Positions 23,396-36,699 of a stretch of 64,000 nt of DNA are shown in pieces. Position 1 is the stretch's first letter, and each line of letters starts with the position of its first letter. The DNA comes from Ampullaceana balthica. Taxonomy: Eukaryota > Mollusca > Gastropoda > Lymnaeidae. Below the pieces are notes generated by a model. The model was given only the letters and a program-made list of their open reading frames with translations. It was not told the DNA's origin and did no database searches. Where the stretch lies: NCBI GenBank assembly GCA_944989445.1, contig CALYLW010000044.1:310001-374000 (forward strand), read 5' to 3'. Position numbers and translations under genes: made by a program.

Positions 23396-23465
23396 CTTCC
23401 TCAAAGAAAAGATGGCAGCGGTCACCGGTAAAGGCGAAAATGACCTTGACACTTAGTTAACCAAT
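23396..23465 (-). other. Candidate non-coding first exon of troponin T
   Basis: A good donor, GAGGAAG|GTAAGA, ends at 23396 on the minus strand, preceded by a moderately GC-rich stretch with an inverted CCAAT box (ATTGG). The exon with the ATG has an upstream acceptor, so a donor is needed in this direction. Other donors at about 23540 and 23685 are also possible. The upstream limit is a guess. Confidence 0.35.
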
Positions 23466-24114
23466 CAAACACAAGATGAACAATCATCTCCAAGGCTAAT
23501 GGAACGCCCTTTTTCTATTTCCCCGGGTCTATGACTTACCTTTAGAGTGACCAACGGCCGGTGCGATAGTTCGACACGGTATAACTTTAAGACCCGAGGC
23601 GAGGGTACGTCAAAGAAGTGTGACGTAAGAACAGCTTTGTTATCCGTCAAACGGGAGAAGGCTAGGACACAGGTGTGCGATGGCTTACCTAGAGTAGTGC
23701 GAAACAAGATGGCTGCCCAGGAGATAAGCTGGAATGTTTCTGGGAGCAGACGAGAGAGAAGAATGAATGTTTACAGAGACGAGCGCGCAGTGCACGGCAG
23801 AGGGAACGTCTCATTTCAAGGAAGTAGGGGTGGCAGGTTTGTTTCTAAATTACTTCGGGGTACGAAGACTTATCATTAAAGGAATGAAACCACTTTTAGC
23901 ATGTCATGAAACTGGGATATATTTTAAGAACCATGTTTTGGAGCGATGAACCCGAGGATAAAATAAAGTTTTCAACTTTAGAAATTAACTCCTCCTAATT
24001 AAAGAATGGCAAGAGTTCTCTCCTCCTTCACCCGATCTTAAAAAGTGGGAACATCCCACGCGAGGGCGTCACGAGGCTCGGTCGGCTACATGAGAGCAGA
24101 AGAGACGGGTGCAT

Positions 24115-24124
24115 CCTTTTATAG
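24115..24124 (-). promoter_or_regulatory. Candidate TATA box on the minus strand
   Basis: CTATAAAAGG on the minus strand, in a locally GC- and CpG-richer stretch about 4.3 kb upstream of the troponin T start codon. A start site would lie near 24085-24090. It also differs from a CArG box by one base. Assignment to troponin T is inferred from position and strand only. Confidence 0.35.
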
Positions 24125-24639
24125 TATGTACCCGAGGGGTAAAGAACAACTCGGCAGAACGAAAGATAGAGAGAAAATGTGGGTGAAAAAAATGCATCTA
24201 ATGATAACCTAAAGCTGTTTTCTACTACTCAAGTGCCTCATGTACAATAAAAGCTACCTCTTGGGAAACACATCATGTTTAAGCAAATCAAAACAATTTT
24301 TTGTGCTAACCCTTTATAAATATAATCAAAAGTTTTAGAGCTTAAAAATGAAAAAAGGCAAGTGTAAAAAAAATCTATATTACAAAAAAAACCAAGAAGC
24401 AAACGCCTGAAAGCGAGGCAATGTGTTAAAAAAATATGAAGAAATTTAAAAATAGAATTTAAATTTTTTTTTAAATTATACTTATAAGATTGTGTATATT
24501 TGTCTGGGTAAAATATTGTTAAATTAAACGAACTTCCTGGTATCTATAGAGTGATTGAATGTTGTGTACCTTAACCCAAACTCCATAACAAAACAAAATT
24601 CACTTATCGGTGACCTCAATCGCCATCCGAGCAAATCTC

Positions 24640-24964
24640 TGCTTGTCATTTCTGGCGTCTCATGTTTGATCCCGACCTTCAAGTACATTTCTGGCGTCTC
24701 ATGTTTGATCCCGACCTTCAAGTACATTTCTGGCGTCTCATGTTTGATCCCGACCTTCAAGTACATTTCTGGCGTCTCATGTTTGATCCCGACCTTCAAG
24801 TACATTTCTGGCGTCTCATGTTTGATCCCGACCTTCAAGTACATTTCTGGCGTCTCATGTTTGATCCCGACCTTCAAGTACATTTCTGGCGTCTCATGTT
24901 TGATCCCGACTTTCAAGTACATTTCTGACGTCTCATGTTTGATCCCGACCTTCAAGTACATTTC
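24640..24964. repeat. 39-bp minisatellite, 8 copies
   Basis: The unit contains TTCTGGCGTCTCATGTTTGA. Only two single-base variants are seen. It is followed directly by a C-rich run. Confidence 0.95.
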
Positions 24965-25515
24965 CCCCCCCCACTCCCACCCCCACCCCAAGACAATGCC
25001 GCACCTTCATGGTCATTGGTGTGGCCTGTATCTTTACTTGAGTGACCTCTGCTCATACCTCGGATTCGACTAAGTATTCTAGGAAGCTTGCTTTCACTGC
25101 AAGGTTCCTTCATGCACGACGACTCGTTCCTGTAAATACCGGAGAGTCAAAACGAATCTTTTACTTGAAGTTTTTGAAAATGTTTACACTTTTTAACTCC
25201 TAAAGTCAATAATAAAAAGTAAAATTTCAACAACAAACAAACCAAAAAATCCCTTTTAAAACATAAGGTTTTCCAAAAATTCAGTTAACACTAACGAAAA
25301 ATGACTTAATTTAACCATTGTTTATGTTATCATACTTTAGAAAAAAACACAAGTTAGACTTTGATGCATATAACTAAATGGCATTTTGTAGGCGGGCCAT
25401 TTGTGATCGGGGGATTCTTACTGCTTTTCTGTCACGCTGTCGATCGTTAAAGCGACGGTCATTTGAAAGAAGTTGTTGAAGAAATTATTTCCAAAAAAAA
25501 AGAATCTTATAAAAT

Positions 25516-26246
25516 TAGGTCTGTTAAACGCTAATTTAAATTCAATCGTTAACTTTTGACAAATTAACGATTAATTAATCGTTAATTTCGAGTAATGTCA
25601 AAAAATAAAATCGATGATTTCATAAGTAACACTTATTAAACGTTCTTGTTGAAAATCTAAATAACACTGGAATGTCTCCTTTATATGTCATCTGTCTACT
25701 ACGCAAAGAGACAAGTATGTTGACATTATTTGGTTCAAGTGATGAGCGGGTCTAATTGACAATATAACCAGCCGAGCTGAACAATCATTCACATGGGATT
25801 GAGGTAACTGGTATGCACAAAACGGTCTTGGCCAGGAATGACATAATCGGATATCGGTGTTCATTAATTGTCCACAATTGTAGAGGGTTAATGGATTCAG
25901 GAACTTTCATCTCCATTTTTAACGTAATAATTCATCAGAAAAGCTGTCGTCATTTTCTATCCCTGAGACAGTCTCCATTACTGCCATTAGCTTAATACGC
26001 TTTTCATTTGGTTTGATAAGTAGGCAAACTTTATCAACATTCTGAACATTCCCGTCAGTCAATAGTTTAAAACCAAAATGTTCGTGTAATCGTCAGAAAA
26101 TTTATTATTTATCGGCCTCAATTTTTTTTACTTTTTGACTTCCGATAATTTGTAATTGATGGGTCGATTTATAATTTAAAAATAATTTAATCGTTAAAAT
26201 TTTTAACGATTAATCGAGAAATTAATCGTTAATTTCCGCAGCTCCC
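25516..26246. mobile_element. Decayed relative of the 441-bp TAGGGCTG element
   Basis: The left end is TAGGTCTG. The right end reads TTAACGATTAATCG through TTAATTTCCGCAGCTCCC, which is the reverse of the left end of the 441-bp element at 48811. Repeated CGATTAAT/ATTAATCG motifs occur inside. No clear target duplication; limits are approximate. Confidence 0.5.
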
Positions 26247-27728
26247 TTTGTAAAACTAATTCAATTTTCCTAATTTTTTAATATTTATTTTTAAATTAAA
26301 ACAAAAAAAATCATATTATTGTTTAAATATGATAAAATCATGTATATAAATGTACTTTTAAAGTTTTTCGCAAACCTCATGACCTAGATTCCGTGACCAC
26401 TTATCTTCTTAATAACACACAACAATTATGTGTTGTGCTCAAATTTTCTGACGCTTCTCTCTGGAAAATATCCCATCAATATTCGCCCCATACATCTGCT
26501 ATCTATTGATGTGTGCCATTAGTGTAATTAGGTGATTCCGTCTGCATCATTCTCCCAAGACAAAATTAAGACGTATTTGTGTAGCCCACACGTATAATCT
26601 TTTTTAAAATTTATTTCATAGCCAACACATCAATATATTCTTGAATTAGCTTTGTTTCAGTCGCACACACTATTGTGTATTTCTTGATTGTTTTAAGGAA
26701 AAAGATGCGGGTTACCATCCCGGGTCCTAATGCCGGTGATCTTTTGGGACATTGACATGGCATCAATAAATTATTAACCCCTCACCACACCCCCCCTCCA
26801 TTTTCTTCAATTAAAGGTCTATTTAGATTTACATTCAGAAGAAAAATTGTGGAAGGGTGAGGACCTAATTTTGGGGAAATTGAGGTTTTGAACAAGTTTT
26901 TTGATAAAATGGTTTTACAACTCCCACTTGAAATGAATGTGAAACTTGAAAAAAAATGTTTACATACAACGGAGCCAAATTTAGTTGACAAGATACATAA
27001 TGGGTAAATAAAGGAAATAATCTTTCACCGAAATCTTGAAATAATTTCAGGGAATAAGAGCTCTTCAACAGCGTTCACAAAATAATTTATTTTCTCATCA
27101 GTTTTACATTTTCTTTAATGCCTAAAGTTTGCAGCACTGCAGTCTATCTCTGATTCTCACATTCATCAACACGACGTGTGCACATCTCAACACTTTCTCA
27201 CTGGACCTTTGTAGCTTGTCGTTTCCAATATGGATTCAATATATTTCTGCTAGATGCTATCATCTGTAAATGAAATAAATGAATGGATGCCTTACTTGAC
27301 ACAGCTATTTTACTGGTACAGACAGACACCGAGTGTCTGCTGGTGTTGCAACCTGCAAGCAGGCGGTCTGTAATTTGTCAATGGCCTGTTTCCGTTCCAT
27401 TCGCACTGAAGACCTGCCAGGTACAAGAAACGGGGCTCAAGTTTACACAATGTAGAGACATCTCTCGCTCCTATCTCCTCCATACCCGTGTCTCCTTAGC
27501 CACCGCCTACATGTTTGAGGTAGAAGTAAATAAAGAATAATTCAGATACAGCGTGAGGCCAAATGTAGAAAAATCTTGTTTTAAAAATAAGCTGGCTTCA
27601 GGCGCTCTAATAGCTAAAGGTTAAATTTTTAAACCTGGCAAAATTTGTTTTTAAAATTAAGATAGTTTTTCTCTTACACATTAAAAAAAATCTGCCATTG
27701 TCTGTTTAATTTTATTACTCTTTCTTTA
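26247..27728. other. Region without recognised gene
   Basis: There is a somewhat GC-richer stretch at 27150-27540 with an 85-codon frame I do not recognise. No splice-consistent gene model. Confidence 0.35.
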
Positions 27729-28216
27729 AACCTGTGACTGTGTGAACCTGTGACTGTGTGAACCTGTGACTGTGTGAACCTGTGACTGTGTGAACCTGTG
27801 ACTGTGTGAACCTGTGACTGTGTGAACCTGTGACTGTGTGAACCTGTGACTGTGTGAACCTGTGACTGTGTGAACCTGTGACTGTGTGAACCTGTGACTG
27901 TGTGAACCTGTGACTGTGTGAACCTGTGACTGTGTGAACCTGTGACTGTGTGAACCTGTGACTGTGTGAACCTGTGACTGTGTGAACCTGTGACTGTGTG
28001 AACCTGTGACTGTGTGAACCTGTGACTGTGTGAACCTGTGACTGTGTGAACCTGTGACTGTGTGAACCTGTGACTGTGTGAACCTGTGACTGTGTGAACC
28101 TGTGACTGTGTGAACCTGTGACTGTGTGAACCTGTGACTGTGTGAACCTGTGACTGTGTGAACCTGTGACTGTGTGAGCCTGTGACTGTGTGAACCTGTG
28201 ACTGTGTGAACCTGCG
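27729..28216. repeat. 16-bp minisatellite, about 30 copies
   Basis: The unit is AACCTGTGACTGTGTG. Nearly all copies are identical; one has AGCCTG near the right end. Confidence 0.97.
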
Positions 28217-28412
28217 TGTGATTATCCTCAAATGTTTCGACTTCAGATTTAAACTTCTTAATCAAACGTGTCAAACTCATGACAAAATGGCCACATCACG
28301 ACTACACTAATTACAGGATATAGGGGGGAATAGTTGGCAACAGAAGTTTTAATGCCCTGTGCATTAACTGCAAACCCAATCGCTCAATAGGCAGACTTAG
28401 TGACGATAAGGT

Positions 28413-29329
28413 CAGGGTTGCCAGATTATAATTTGGGTAAAAGGCCAAACTGTCGGACAAAAAAGGCCAAACTTATGTTATATGAAAAATGACGACAAAA
28501 ATGACGTCACGCACCTAGGGGCGGGAGGGGGTCACAGATTTGTGGCGATGTATGACGAGAGGGATGGTGCTTTTAAGAACTGTGACGTCATATTGGAAAG
28601 GGTCTAGCTCTTGATTACGTGTAACAAAATGGGGGGAAAAAGGGGGGGGGAATACATTGAAAAATCTGAAAAAATCGCGTGACGACATTTATGGATGGCT
28701 CATAACGGCTGTAAATTATTTTATTTAAAATGAAGGTAGAACCAGGAGAAAAAGGATAATAAACGTCTAAACGCCAATGTTCGTATGTATGGTTGTACTC
28801 ACAAAATAAATAGACTATGATGCTAACATACAAATTAGAAAGAAAAGCTTCAGGTCATCCTTTTCCTTTAGACTGCTATTTGCATTATTATTATAAACTT
28901 AATCAGATGTCAAGACATCAAGCATTCTTGGTGACACGACAAAGTCCTTACTGTATTTATTTGTAAACAAAATCTCAGCCATGACTCTAACAATAGCGTC
29001 TAAAAGTGTGAGCTGCATTCTATATCTGGCTTTGTCTTAATAGCCTCTTTGTTAAACTTTTTAAAAACTTTTTAATGTTTAACAATTAACAAACACATAA
29101 GATATTCAAAAATAGAAAATATTAAATAAGGTTATTGACTTATTCTCGAATTTTAAATTTTGTGATAAAGATTATTTATATATATATTTTATATATACAT
29201 TGTATATTTTATTTTTTTTTAAAGAAAAAGGCCAAAAAAAAACAAAAAGCCACAGAAAAGTTTTGAGGCCAAACCCTCTTTAAGAAATTTTTAGAATTTG
29301 ACCTTAAAAAGGCCAATCTGGCAACCCTG
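28413..29329. mobile_element. hAT-type element, 917 bp, non-autonomous
   Basis: The 15-bp terminal inverted repeat CAGGGTTGCCAGATT is perfect at both ends, and the 8-bp target duplication GATAAGGT is perfect (28405-28412 and 29330-29337). No transposase frame inside. The perfect ends suggest a fairly young insertion. Confidence 0.93.
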
Positions 29330-29337
29330 GATAAGGT

Positions 29338-32300
29338 GCTCTTAAAGATTGAATTAATATTTACTCTAATGAATTGCTCCACTATCCTAATGAATTGCTC
29401 CACTATCCTAATGAATTGCTCCACTATCTTAAGATCAAATCTGGCTCTTTTTTTAATTAAGATAAATTTCAGTGGAATAAAGATCTCGTCTTTCAAGCTT
29501 TAAAATAGTTCTTGAATATCAGCTTAAATATTAACACACAGATTCTTACTGTGGTGATGTTATAATGATCTTTTTTGGTGTGTTTTTTGTGTGTGTTTTT
29601 TTTTGGTGTTTTTTTGTGTGGGTGCATTACACATGACTGCCTTCAGTCTCACGAAGATCACTGGTTCACAGGCACATGTGTGAAACAAGTGTGATGTCAT
29701 ATACCCTTGGGTCATACTTCATTTTCTTTAGGATCCATGACCGCACCGGGTGACATCATCACAAGGAGTGACACCTAAGTGTAAAACTCTGCATGTTCCC
29801 GTTATTTGTTACTGGGAGACTCGGTGGAGGTCTATGGGGTAAGTCGTGACGGGGTGACACCATGAGTTATCGCACTGGGTGACACCAACCTTAGTGACGC
29901 TTCTGAATTTAAGTTTCCGTTTTAGGCCATACTAGATGGCAATATTTTAAGTATATTTTCAAGCTTTAAATGAATTTTAAATTTATTCTAAAAAGCGAAA
30001 AAAGTCTGTCCTAGTCGTATTACTGTCATACGGTTACCACGTGGTTTATGCTACGAGATATATTCAGGACTCTGACTAAAAATATTTACCTTCGAGGTGA
30101 GATTTTAATGTCAGTTGCTGGCAACACATACAGGAAATAATACCATGGCTGGTACCATGTCAATCAATTCCTCAATAACACCTGCACATTGTTAGCGTAC
30201 AAGGGCAGGATCTCTTGGTCCCGAAATATTAACTGAATGGATTGAGTCCGATGATTCAATTATTGCAAGAAGTCTTGTAAATTTGACAGTTAGTCTTCTT
30301 TTGGCCCATCTTGGAGATAGGACGTCTAATAGAATTTTCCAGATCATATTTGTCCCTCGCTTTCCTTTTCATTTGCTTCCAGGCGTTATTGAATCACTAG
30401 CTTTTTATATCTGTATCTGACTGTAAATAATTTATTCTCTGGACTTTCAATCCTGCTGCTTCTTTGTAGGTTACACATGAATAATTATCAGGCGAGATTA
30501 TAAGATGGTGTACAACTATTCAGCATAATCATTTTTCCTATGACCTCTTTGAAATTTGATTTAGAAAAAGATCTTCTTTATTGTCATCCTTAGGATAAAA
30601 AGCCTTCAGCGAAAGGAGCTGGTTCACCAAATACAGTAATGCAACCGGTGCGATGAAATATTTTTTTAAAAAATATTGCATTGTCATTAACAACACACAC
30701 ACTAAAGTCGTCATCAAATTAAATAGACCACAGAGCATAGAACTCACGAGAAAAAGTGAAATATCTTCTAAATAGGGGTAATCATATGGCACATTAAATT
30801 GATCAAATGCAAAATTTTTTGGTGTGTTTTACAATGAACTTGTTCTGGAATACCTCATGTGGTATGTGGTATGTGGCATGTGGCAAGTGGTATGTGGTAT
30901 GTGCGTCTGTTATGACAGCTTTCTAAACGCAATAGTTTTCAACTTGTGAGACTGAGACCGTCAGGAAAATAAACACGCGTTTACTATGGCTTAAAGACCC
31001 ACTTTATTATCTAACTCGTTAGATAAGCCAGCATAAATGTGGACGCTGTGTTCACTCCCACCCTGTTTACGACATTGAAAGTCTATGAAAACAAGCCATC
31101 AGACCGAAGGTTAACTCGAGAAAGTCAATTGTTTTACGACACTTGAAACAGCCATTTCCTCACTATATTCAACGCGACACAAACTTGTTCTAAATTTGAC
31201 AGTGACAGACTATTAAATCTATTTATGGAATGCCAACATTGTTAGCATTAAAATTGTTTTATTGTTTTAGCAATCTACTGGAGCACGTGATTAGGGTGGG
31301 ATCAAACTGAATCATTGTTTATAAATGTAGGTCAATTAAAGGGGTGGGATCAAACTGTATCATTGTTTATAAATGTAGGTCAATTAAAGTTAGGTCACTT
31401 TTTATGATTTAGGGTCTTTTTTAAAGTTCATTCTTTAAGTTATAATCAAATACAATTTTGTATAATTCAGTATTTACTGCTCTTTTAACTCTCTCTCTCC
31501 CCGCAGAGTCCATTAGTTTACACCAGGTGTGGGAGACTGCCTTATGTTTATCAACACAGGGAATATGGACGTATATTTTTGACGCCGATAAATATAAGAC
31601 GATTTCTTAGGCTCAAAATCTTCAAACATGGGATTAAAATTCAAAGTAGCTAATTCAACTGCAGTTTTAAAAACAGATAACTGCAGGAAAAAAATCATAT
31701 CTGTTTTGTCTTTCATAACAAACCGTAAACTAGAAATCCCTCAAATATTGTTTAAAGTCTAAAGTCTAAAGCTATACTTTCTAGACTTTTCATCTTCACA
31801 TTAACATGTCTCGTTGGGTTGAAGTCAGTTTGATACTCAAGATGAAATCAATTCCGTATCATAATGCATGATAAAGCTGCACTTTTCAAGCCTTGGCTGT
31901 TCTGACTTGATATCGCGGCCATTAGCCAACAATTCTTTTCAGAAAGCTGATCTTTAATTAAAAACGTAAATCAAAATGGGCACATACCCAGACACAAACA
32001 AAAGTTGAACTTGTTCAAACGTTGATTTTAAGACAAGTCTCTCAATGACAACTTGCAAGTATAACTCCAAGTCTAGTAAAGTAAACATGACTATATGGCT
32101 TAGCTGTACCCAATCAGAGGACAATCTTTAACCCTATCTAATAGATGGTACGACTATGTTATATTGAGCTAACCTTATTACAGAGTACCCATCACCGTAT
32201 GACTTAGCTGTATCAAGCTACCCATGACTGTATGACTTAGAGACGGTATGACTTAGATGTATCCAGCTAACACTCTGTCATGTGCAGAGCCAAAGCAATT

Positions 32301-32522
32301 AACCTCACCTGTACTTTTATTGTACGCCGTTTTTCCCCTTCACACCTTCAGTTTACCTGAGCCTTGAGATTCTCTACATGTGCGCTGCTTACCTATCAGA
32401 ATGTAGGGACTGAAGAATTACGATAATATTTCAGCAAGGAACCAAGAGTTTGTAATATAAGTAACGCTGAAAGTTTTGCTGGAGCATTGAGTACAGAGAT
32501 CACTGCTACAAATTAAGAGACC

Positions 32523-32523
<1 letters not shown>
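29338..32523. other. Region without recognised gene
   Basis: Contains a 3-copy 21-bp repeat at 29365-29425, a direct duplication of about 50 bp at 31291-31390 and a perfect 9-bp inverted repeat at 31007-31026. No coding signal. Confidence 0.35.

Positions 32524-32613
<90 letters not shown>
32524..32613. repeat. (AT)n microsatellite, about 88 bp
   Basis: Near-uninterrupted AT dinucleotides. Confidence 0.96.
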
Positions 32614-32617
<4 letters not shown>

Positions 32618-32864
32618 GAAGCCAAAACCTCTCAAGGGGAACAAAGAAAATAATATACACCACGATTATAAGGCCGGTAGTAACGTAAGCTAGTGGGACT
32701 TACACGCTGACCCGAAAGGCAGAGAACCTACTCAACATTTGGGAGAGAAAAATCCTCCGGGAAATATATGGCCCTTTGATAGAAAATTATATCTGGAGAA
32801 TTCGTTTCGTACAAACCAAGAGCTATACCATCTGTACAAAGACCCTCACATCGTCACAAGTATT

Positions 32865-33882
32865 AAATTTTTAAAAAACGTAAAAAACCAAGTTTTTTTT
32901 ACTATAAATCCTTTATATACGAGACATAACAAAAAAAATGTTCATTATAATACGCAGCGCACGACAATAAAAAAAATACAAAGTTTAGTTATGTCTCTTA
33001 TAAAATGTTTAATATATATGCGCACCGATCGGGAATATATTTTTTTAAAATTATCAATATAATATGCGCCTTATTGCGCGACAGGAAAGTTTGTTCAATA
33101 TAGTACGCACCACGACACTCTAGCACAAAAATTAACATGTTACATAGAGATAAATAAAATGATATAGAAATTCATTAATTTAATTACAGTACATGCGAGC
33201 GTACTTAAATTTTGATACTTCATTTTTATCATCGGCACAAAACTGCCTCCAAAATTTCAGCTCGCTAGCTTAAGAGGAAGTGGGTTAAAATCGTTTCAAA
33301 GTTTTTTCGGCAATCAAGGGCTCAAACAGACACCACAAGTTAATACAAAGGATTTAATTTTAAAAAACGTAAAAAAACAAGTTTTTTACTATAAATCCTT
33401 TAGATTTCTATATACCAAATATAACTAAAAGAATGTTCATTATAATATGCAGCGCAAGACGATCAAAAATACAAAATTTTAGTTATGTCTCGTAAAACAC
33501 GCTTAATATAATGCGCACCGATCGGTAATATATATTTTTAAAGGTATTGTCAATATAATAAGCACCGAATCGCGCAACAGGAAACCAGGAAAGTATTAAA
33601 AAGGTCGTTCAATATAATACGCACCGCGACAGTCTATCTGAAAAATTGACATGATACATAGAGATAAATAAAATAATCTAAAAATTCAATAATTTAATTA
33701 CAGTACATGTGATCGTTCTGAAAGTTTAATAATTCATTTTTAATATCGGCACGAGTCTGCCTGCAAAATTTCAGCTTGCTAGCTTACGAGGAAGTGGGTT
33801 AAAAATCGATCCAAAGTTTTTTCGGCAAACAAACAATTAAGCAAGGGCTCAAGCAGACACCACAAGTTAATATAAAGGATTT
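32865..33882. repeat. Tandem pair of diverged ~500-bp repeats
   Basis: The second copy begins at about 33355. Both start with TTTTAAAAAACGTAAAAAA, contain ATGTTCATTATAATA, GCACCGATCGG and a GAAGTGGGTTAAAA tract, and end at a GACACCACAAGTTAATA phrase. This is an unclassified mobile-element piece. Confidence 0.75.
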
Positions 33883-33884
33883 AA

Positions 33885-34125
33885 AAAGGAAGACTACGAT
33901 GGTCATGACAAGATGAAAGGATGCCAGGGTGTAGAGCACCAAAAATTATTTACAGGCAGAAACCAGGGGGCAGACGACTCACTGGTAGCCCAAGACTGAG
34001 GTGGATCGATGATGTGGAAACGGACCTACGGCAGCTGGGGGTTCAGGCATGGAGAATGGAAGAATGTGGTGGAGCAGGCCAGGGCCCTACATGGGCTGTA
34101 GCGCCACTGATGATGATGATGATTT
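33885..34125 (+). mobile_element. LINE 3' end with (TGA)n tail
   Basis: The plus frame reads GGRRLTGSPRLRWIDDVETD, then LRQLGVQAWR, the usual C-terminus of an RTE-like non-LTR element. It is followed by TGGGCTGTAGCGCCAC and a (TGA)n tail. 5' truncated. Confidence 0.75.
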
Positions 34126-35191
34126 ATATTATAGGGTCGTTTACGTGTTTCTGACATTTTGTTTGTTATTTAAGGAATTATTTTATCTCTGAAAGTATGT
34201 TAGTTAGAATAGTCTGCTATTTGTGAAACTATTATATTTGTGACATTATGTTTTTATGAAAAATATTTTTTTGCATCAGTAAATTTTATGTAACAGTATA
34301 AGCTAGTACTACATAACAAAACGTTAATTGTGGCTGTGTTTAAATAAATACTATGATATTTGTGACGATTACATTTATGTAATGATATTCTACGTATGCC
34401 CGTATGTTTCATGTAACATCTTCTCGTCAGTTAAAAGGCTTACACACTTGGACAGTTCAATAAAAAAAAATTGTCTGAAACAAACCTTGAAATAATTTGC
34501 CCATTCGCCCCCTTTAGCACACAGGACAAATCTAAGAAAATTTAACTTAAAATGTTCGTCCACAAGTACTCTATTTGTCAGAGCGTTATTTATGCTTTTG
34601 AAAATGAAGCAATGTGTAGCGCTTAATTCTATGGAGATTGGGTAAAATCTCTCTGGTCGGACTTAGTCCATTAACAGTAGCACTTACACGGGTCCTGTAC
34701 AACCAAAGGTCAGTTATACAGTGTTGGGGTCAAAGGTCATTGGAATACCATTCATGAAACCAGTCTAGAATTTTTAAAACTGCGTTTTGTTGTGAGTTGT
34801 ATGAGAAAGCACGTCTTGTAAATAAAACAAACCCGTACAAACAAAGATTTGATTCACAGAAAGTTGTTATGTTTACTTTATTGCTAGTTTTACTGTAGTC
34901 GAGCAGTCATCTGTTCTGTTTATAATCATGGTTTGCGTGACTTCCTATCTCACTTCAAGGAGAGCTCAAAGCCTCTTTTAAAATAACGCTAAATTAACAG
35001 TTACCATGGAAGCCGTATCTATAAGCATACCAGAGTCTCAACGACAGTGTCGCATCCAAACTGTAAAACTGAAGGGCCACTTTTAATATGAGGGTATGTA
35101 ATAGAATAGAGATTCAGTAGCTACTACAAAAGAACGATCAGAGATAACTCTTACATTACATTACCCTACTTGATTTAGATCAATATTTAAT

Positions 35192-35279
35192 GAAACTGGC
35201 AGAAAGATACAGAAATTATGCCCCTGCAATATCCGCCACTGGCAACTGCAGCCCACGTCATGATCCGATGGTTCCACAG
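35192..35279 (+). other. Possible exon with a perfect splice donor
   Basis: An AG at 35203 precedes a stretch ending CACAG|GTAAGT at 35279, a full donor consensus. One frame begins at ATG 35190 (MKLAERYRNYAP and onward to MVPQ). I do not recognise the product. It may be a 5' exon of the plus-strand gene at 43.7 kb or a chance match. Confidence 0.25.
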
Positions 35280-35694
35280 GTAAGTTCGCCCTGTAGACTG
35301 GATCGTTCTACCTGAGACAGAACCTGGGGTGTGTACCTGGTGTGAGAGTGAATTCATACCACCGCGTGTAGCATTGTTACTGTGTTACAAGAGTAAGAAG
35401 ATATGTATGAACATATGTATGAATGTGTGTACATGGGTACTCACAAATAAATGAAAATATTCAGCACACAACTGGCACATCACAGCAAATAGACGGGAAT
35501 AAATATGTCAATATACAATTAATAGTATTATATATTAATCTTTTAAGCAATTATATTATTACGAGCAATGCATGATATCTTTTTGTGAGCAGTTTATGTC
35601 ACTTTCAGCTAACATCAAACTTTTCACATAAGTAATCATTTATAACAATTTTTTTGTATTACGGTACTAGTTGATATACCCGGCTTCGCCGTGC

Positions 35695-36330
35695 CCGCAT
35701 TAAAAATCCAATTTTGTACCCCACCCATCAAGATCCCGTTGAATAATGGGATCCCGTTGTAGGTCAAATCCCTTTCCCCCATATGATTCCATGATTTTGT
35801 TTTTTAGATTACATTTCCCATTATGATCCCCTTGCGTAATGAGATCCCATTCATAAAATAAATCCTTTTCCCCTATAAAATACCTCATTGTGAAGGGATC
35901 ACATAGCTCAGTATTGTCCCGTTGCATGAGGGTATCCCATTTTTGGTAAAATCTCTTTTCCCCATATGATTTCATACTTCATGGACATTTCATACCCAAT
36001 AATGATCCCATTGCCTAATAGGGATCTCATTCCCGTTGTACGATGGGATACATAGACGGGATCACATATCCCAGTAGTTTCCTGTTGCATAATGGAATCC
36101 TGTTCTTGATCGAATCCTTTTCACCACAATTATAACGTTGCATAAGGGAATCCCATGCGTTATCGAATCCCTTAAGCCAAGGTGATACCATATTTTGATG
36201 AGATAACATACCCCATTATGATCCCAAAAAGGTCCTATTTTTCTCAAATTCCATCACCCTATCAGATACCATACTTCGGTTTTCATTTATTTACACTGGT
36301 ATGATCTCATTGAATTATGGGATCCCGTTC
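35695..36330. repeat. Degenerate repeat built on GGGATCCCATT
   Basis: About a dozen diverged units carry GATCCCATT or GATCCCGTT, often with TTTTCCCC and ATGATTCCAT. It starts just after a CTAGTTGATATACCCGGCTT phrase that resembles the left end of the repeat at 51.27 kb. Confidence 0.65.
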
Positions 36331-36592
36331 TCTGTGATATCCTATTCTGGTTTTACTCTCCCCTTCTTGTTCGATCCTGTTCTCTGTGATATCCTATTCT
36401 GGTTTTACTCTCCCCTTCTTGTTCGATCCTGTTCTCTGTGATATCCTATTCTGGTTTTACTCTCCCCTTCTTGTTCGATCCTGTTCTCTGTGATATCCTA
36501 TTCTGGTTTTACTCTCCCCTTCTTGTTCGATCCTGTTCTCTGTGATATCCTATTCTGGTTTTACTCTCCCCTTCTTGTTCGATCCTGTTCCA
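36328..36592. repeat. 52-bp tandem repeat, 5 copies
   Basis: The unit starts GTTCTCTGTGATATCC. Copy starts are exactly 52 bp apart (36379, 36431 and so on), with almost no divergence. Confidence 0.95.
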
Positions 36593-36699
36593 GGTCGTGT
36601 TATACAGGTATTTACCAAATGTGGCTAGGTTTCATCAACACAAAGTAACGTTTACAATTATTCTGCATCTACATTTGTGTTCCGATAAATAATAATAAT

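Noticed and set aside
23465..23949. Overlapping 80-110-codon frames on both strands near 23.5-23.9 kb as genes
   Set aside because: They probably reflect locally higher GC in the promoter/first-exon zone; no family match, no consistent splice structure.
24555..25073. 172-codon frame with SGVSCLIPTFKYI repeats
   Set aside because: Frame of the 39-bp array; both strands are open.
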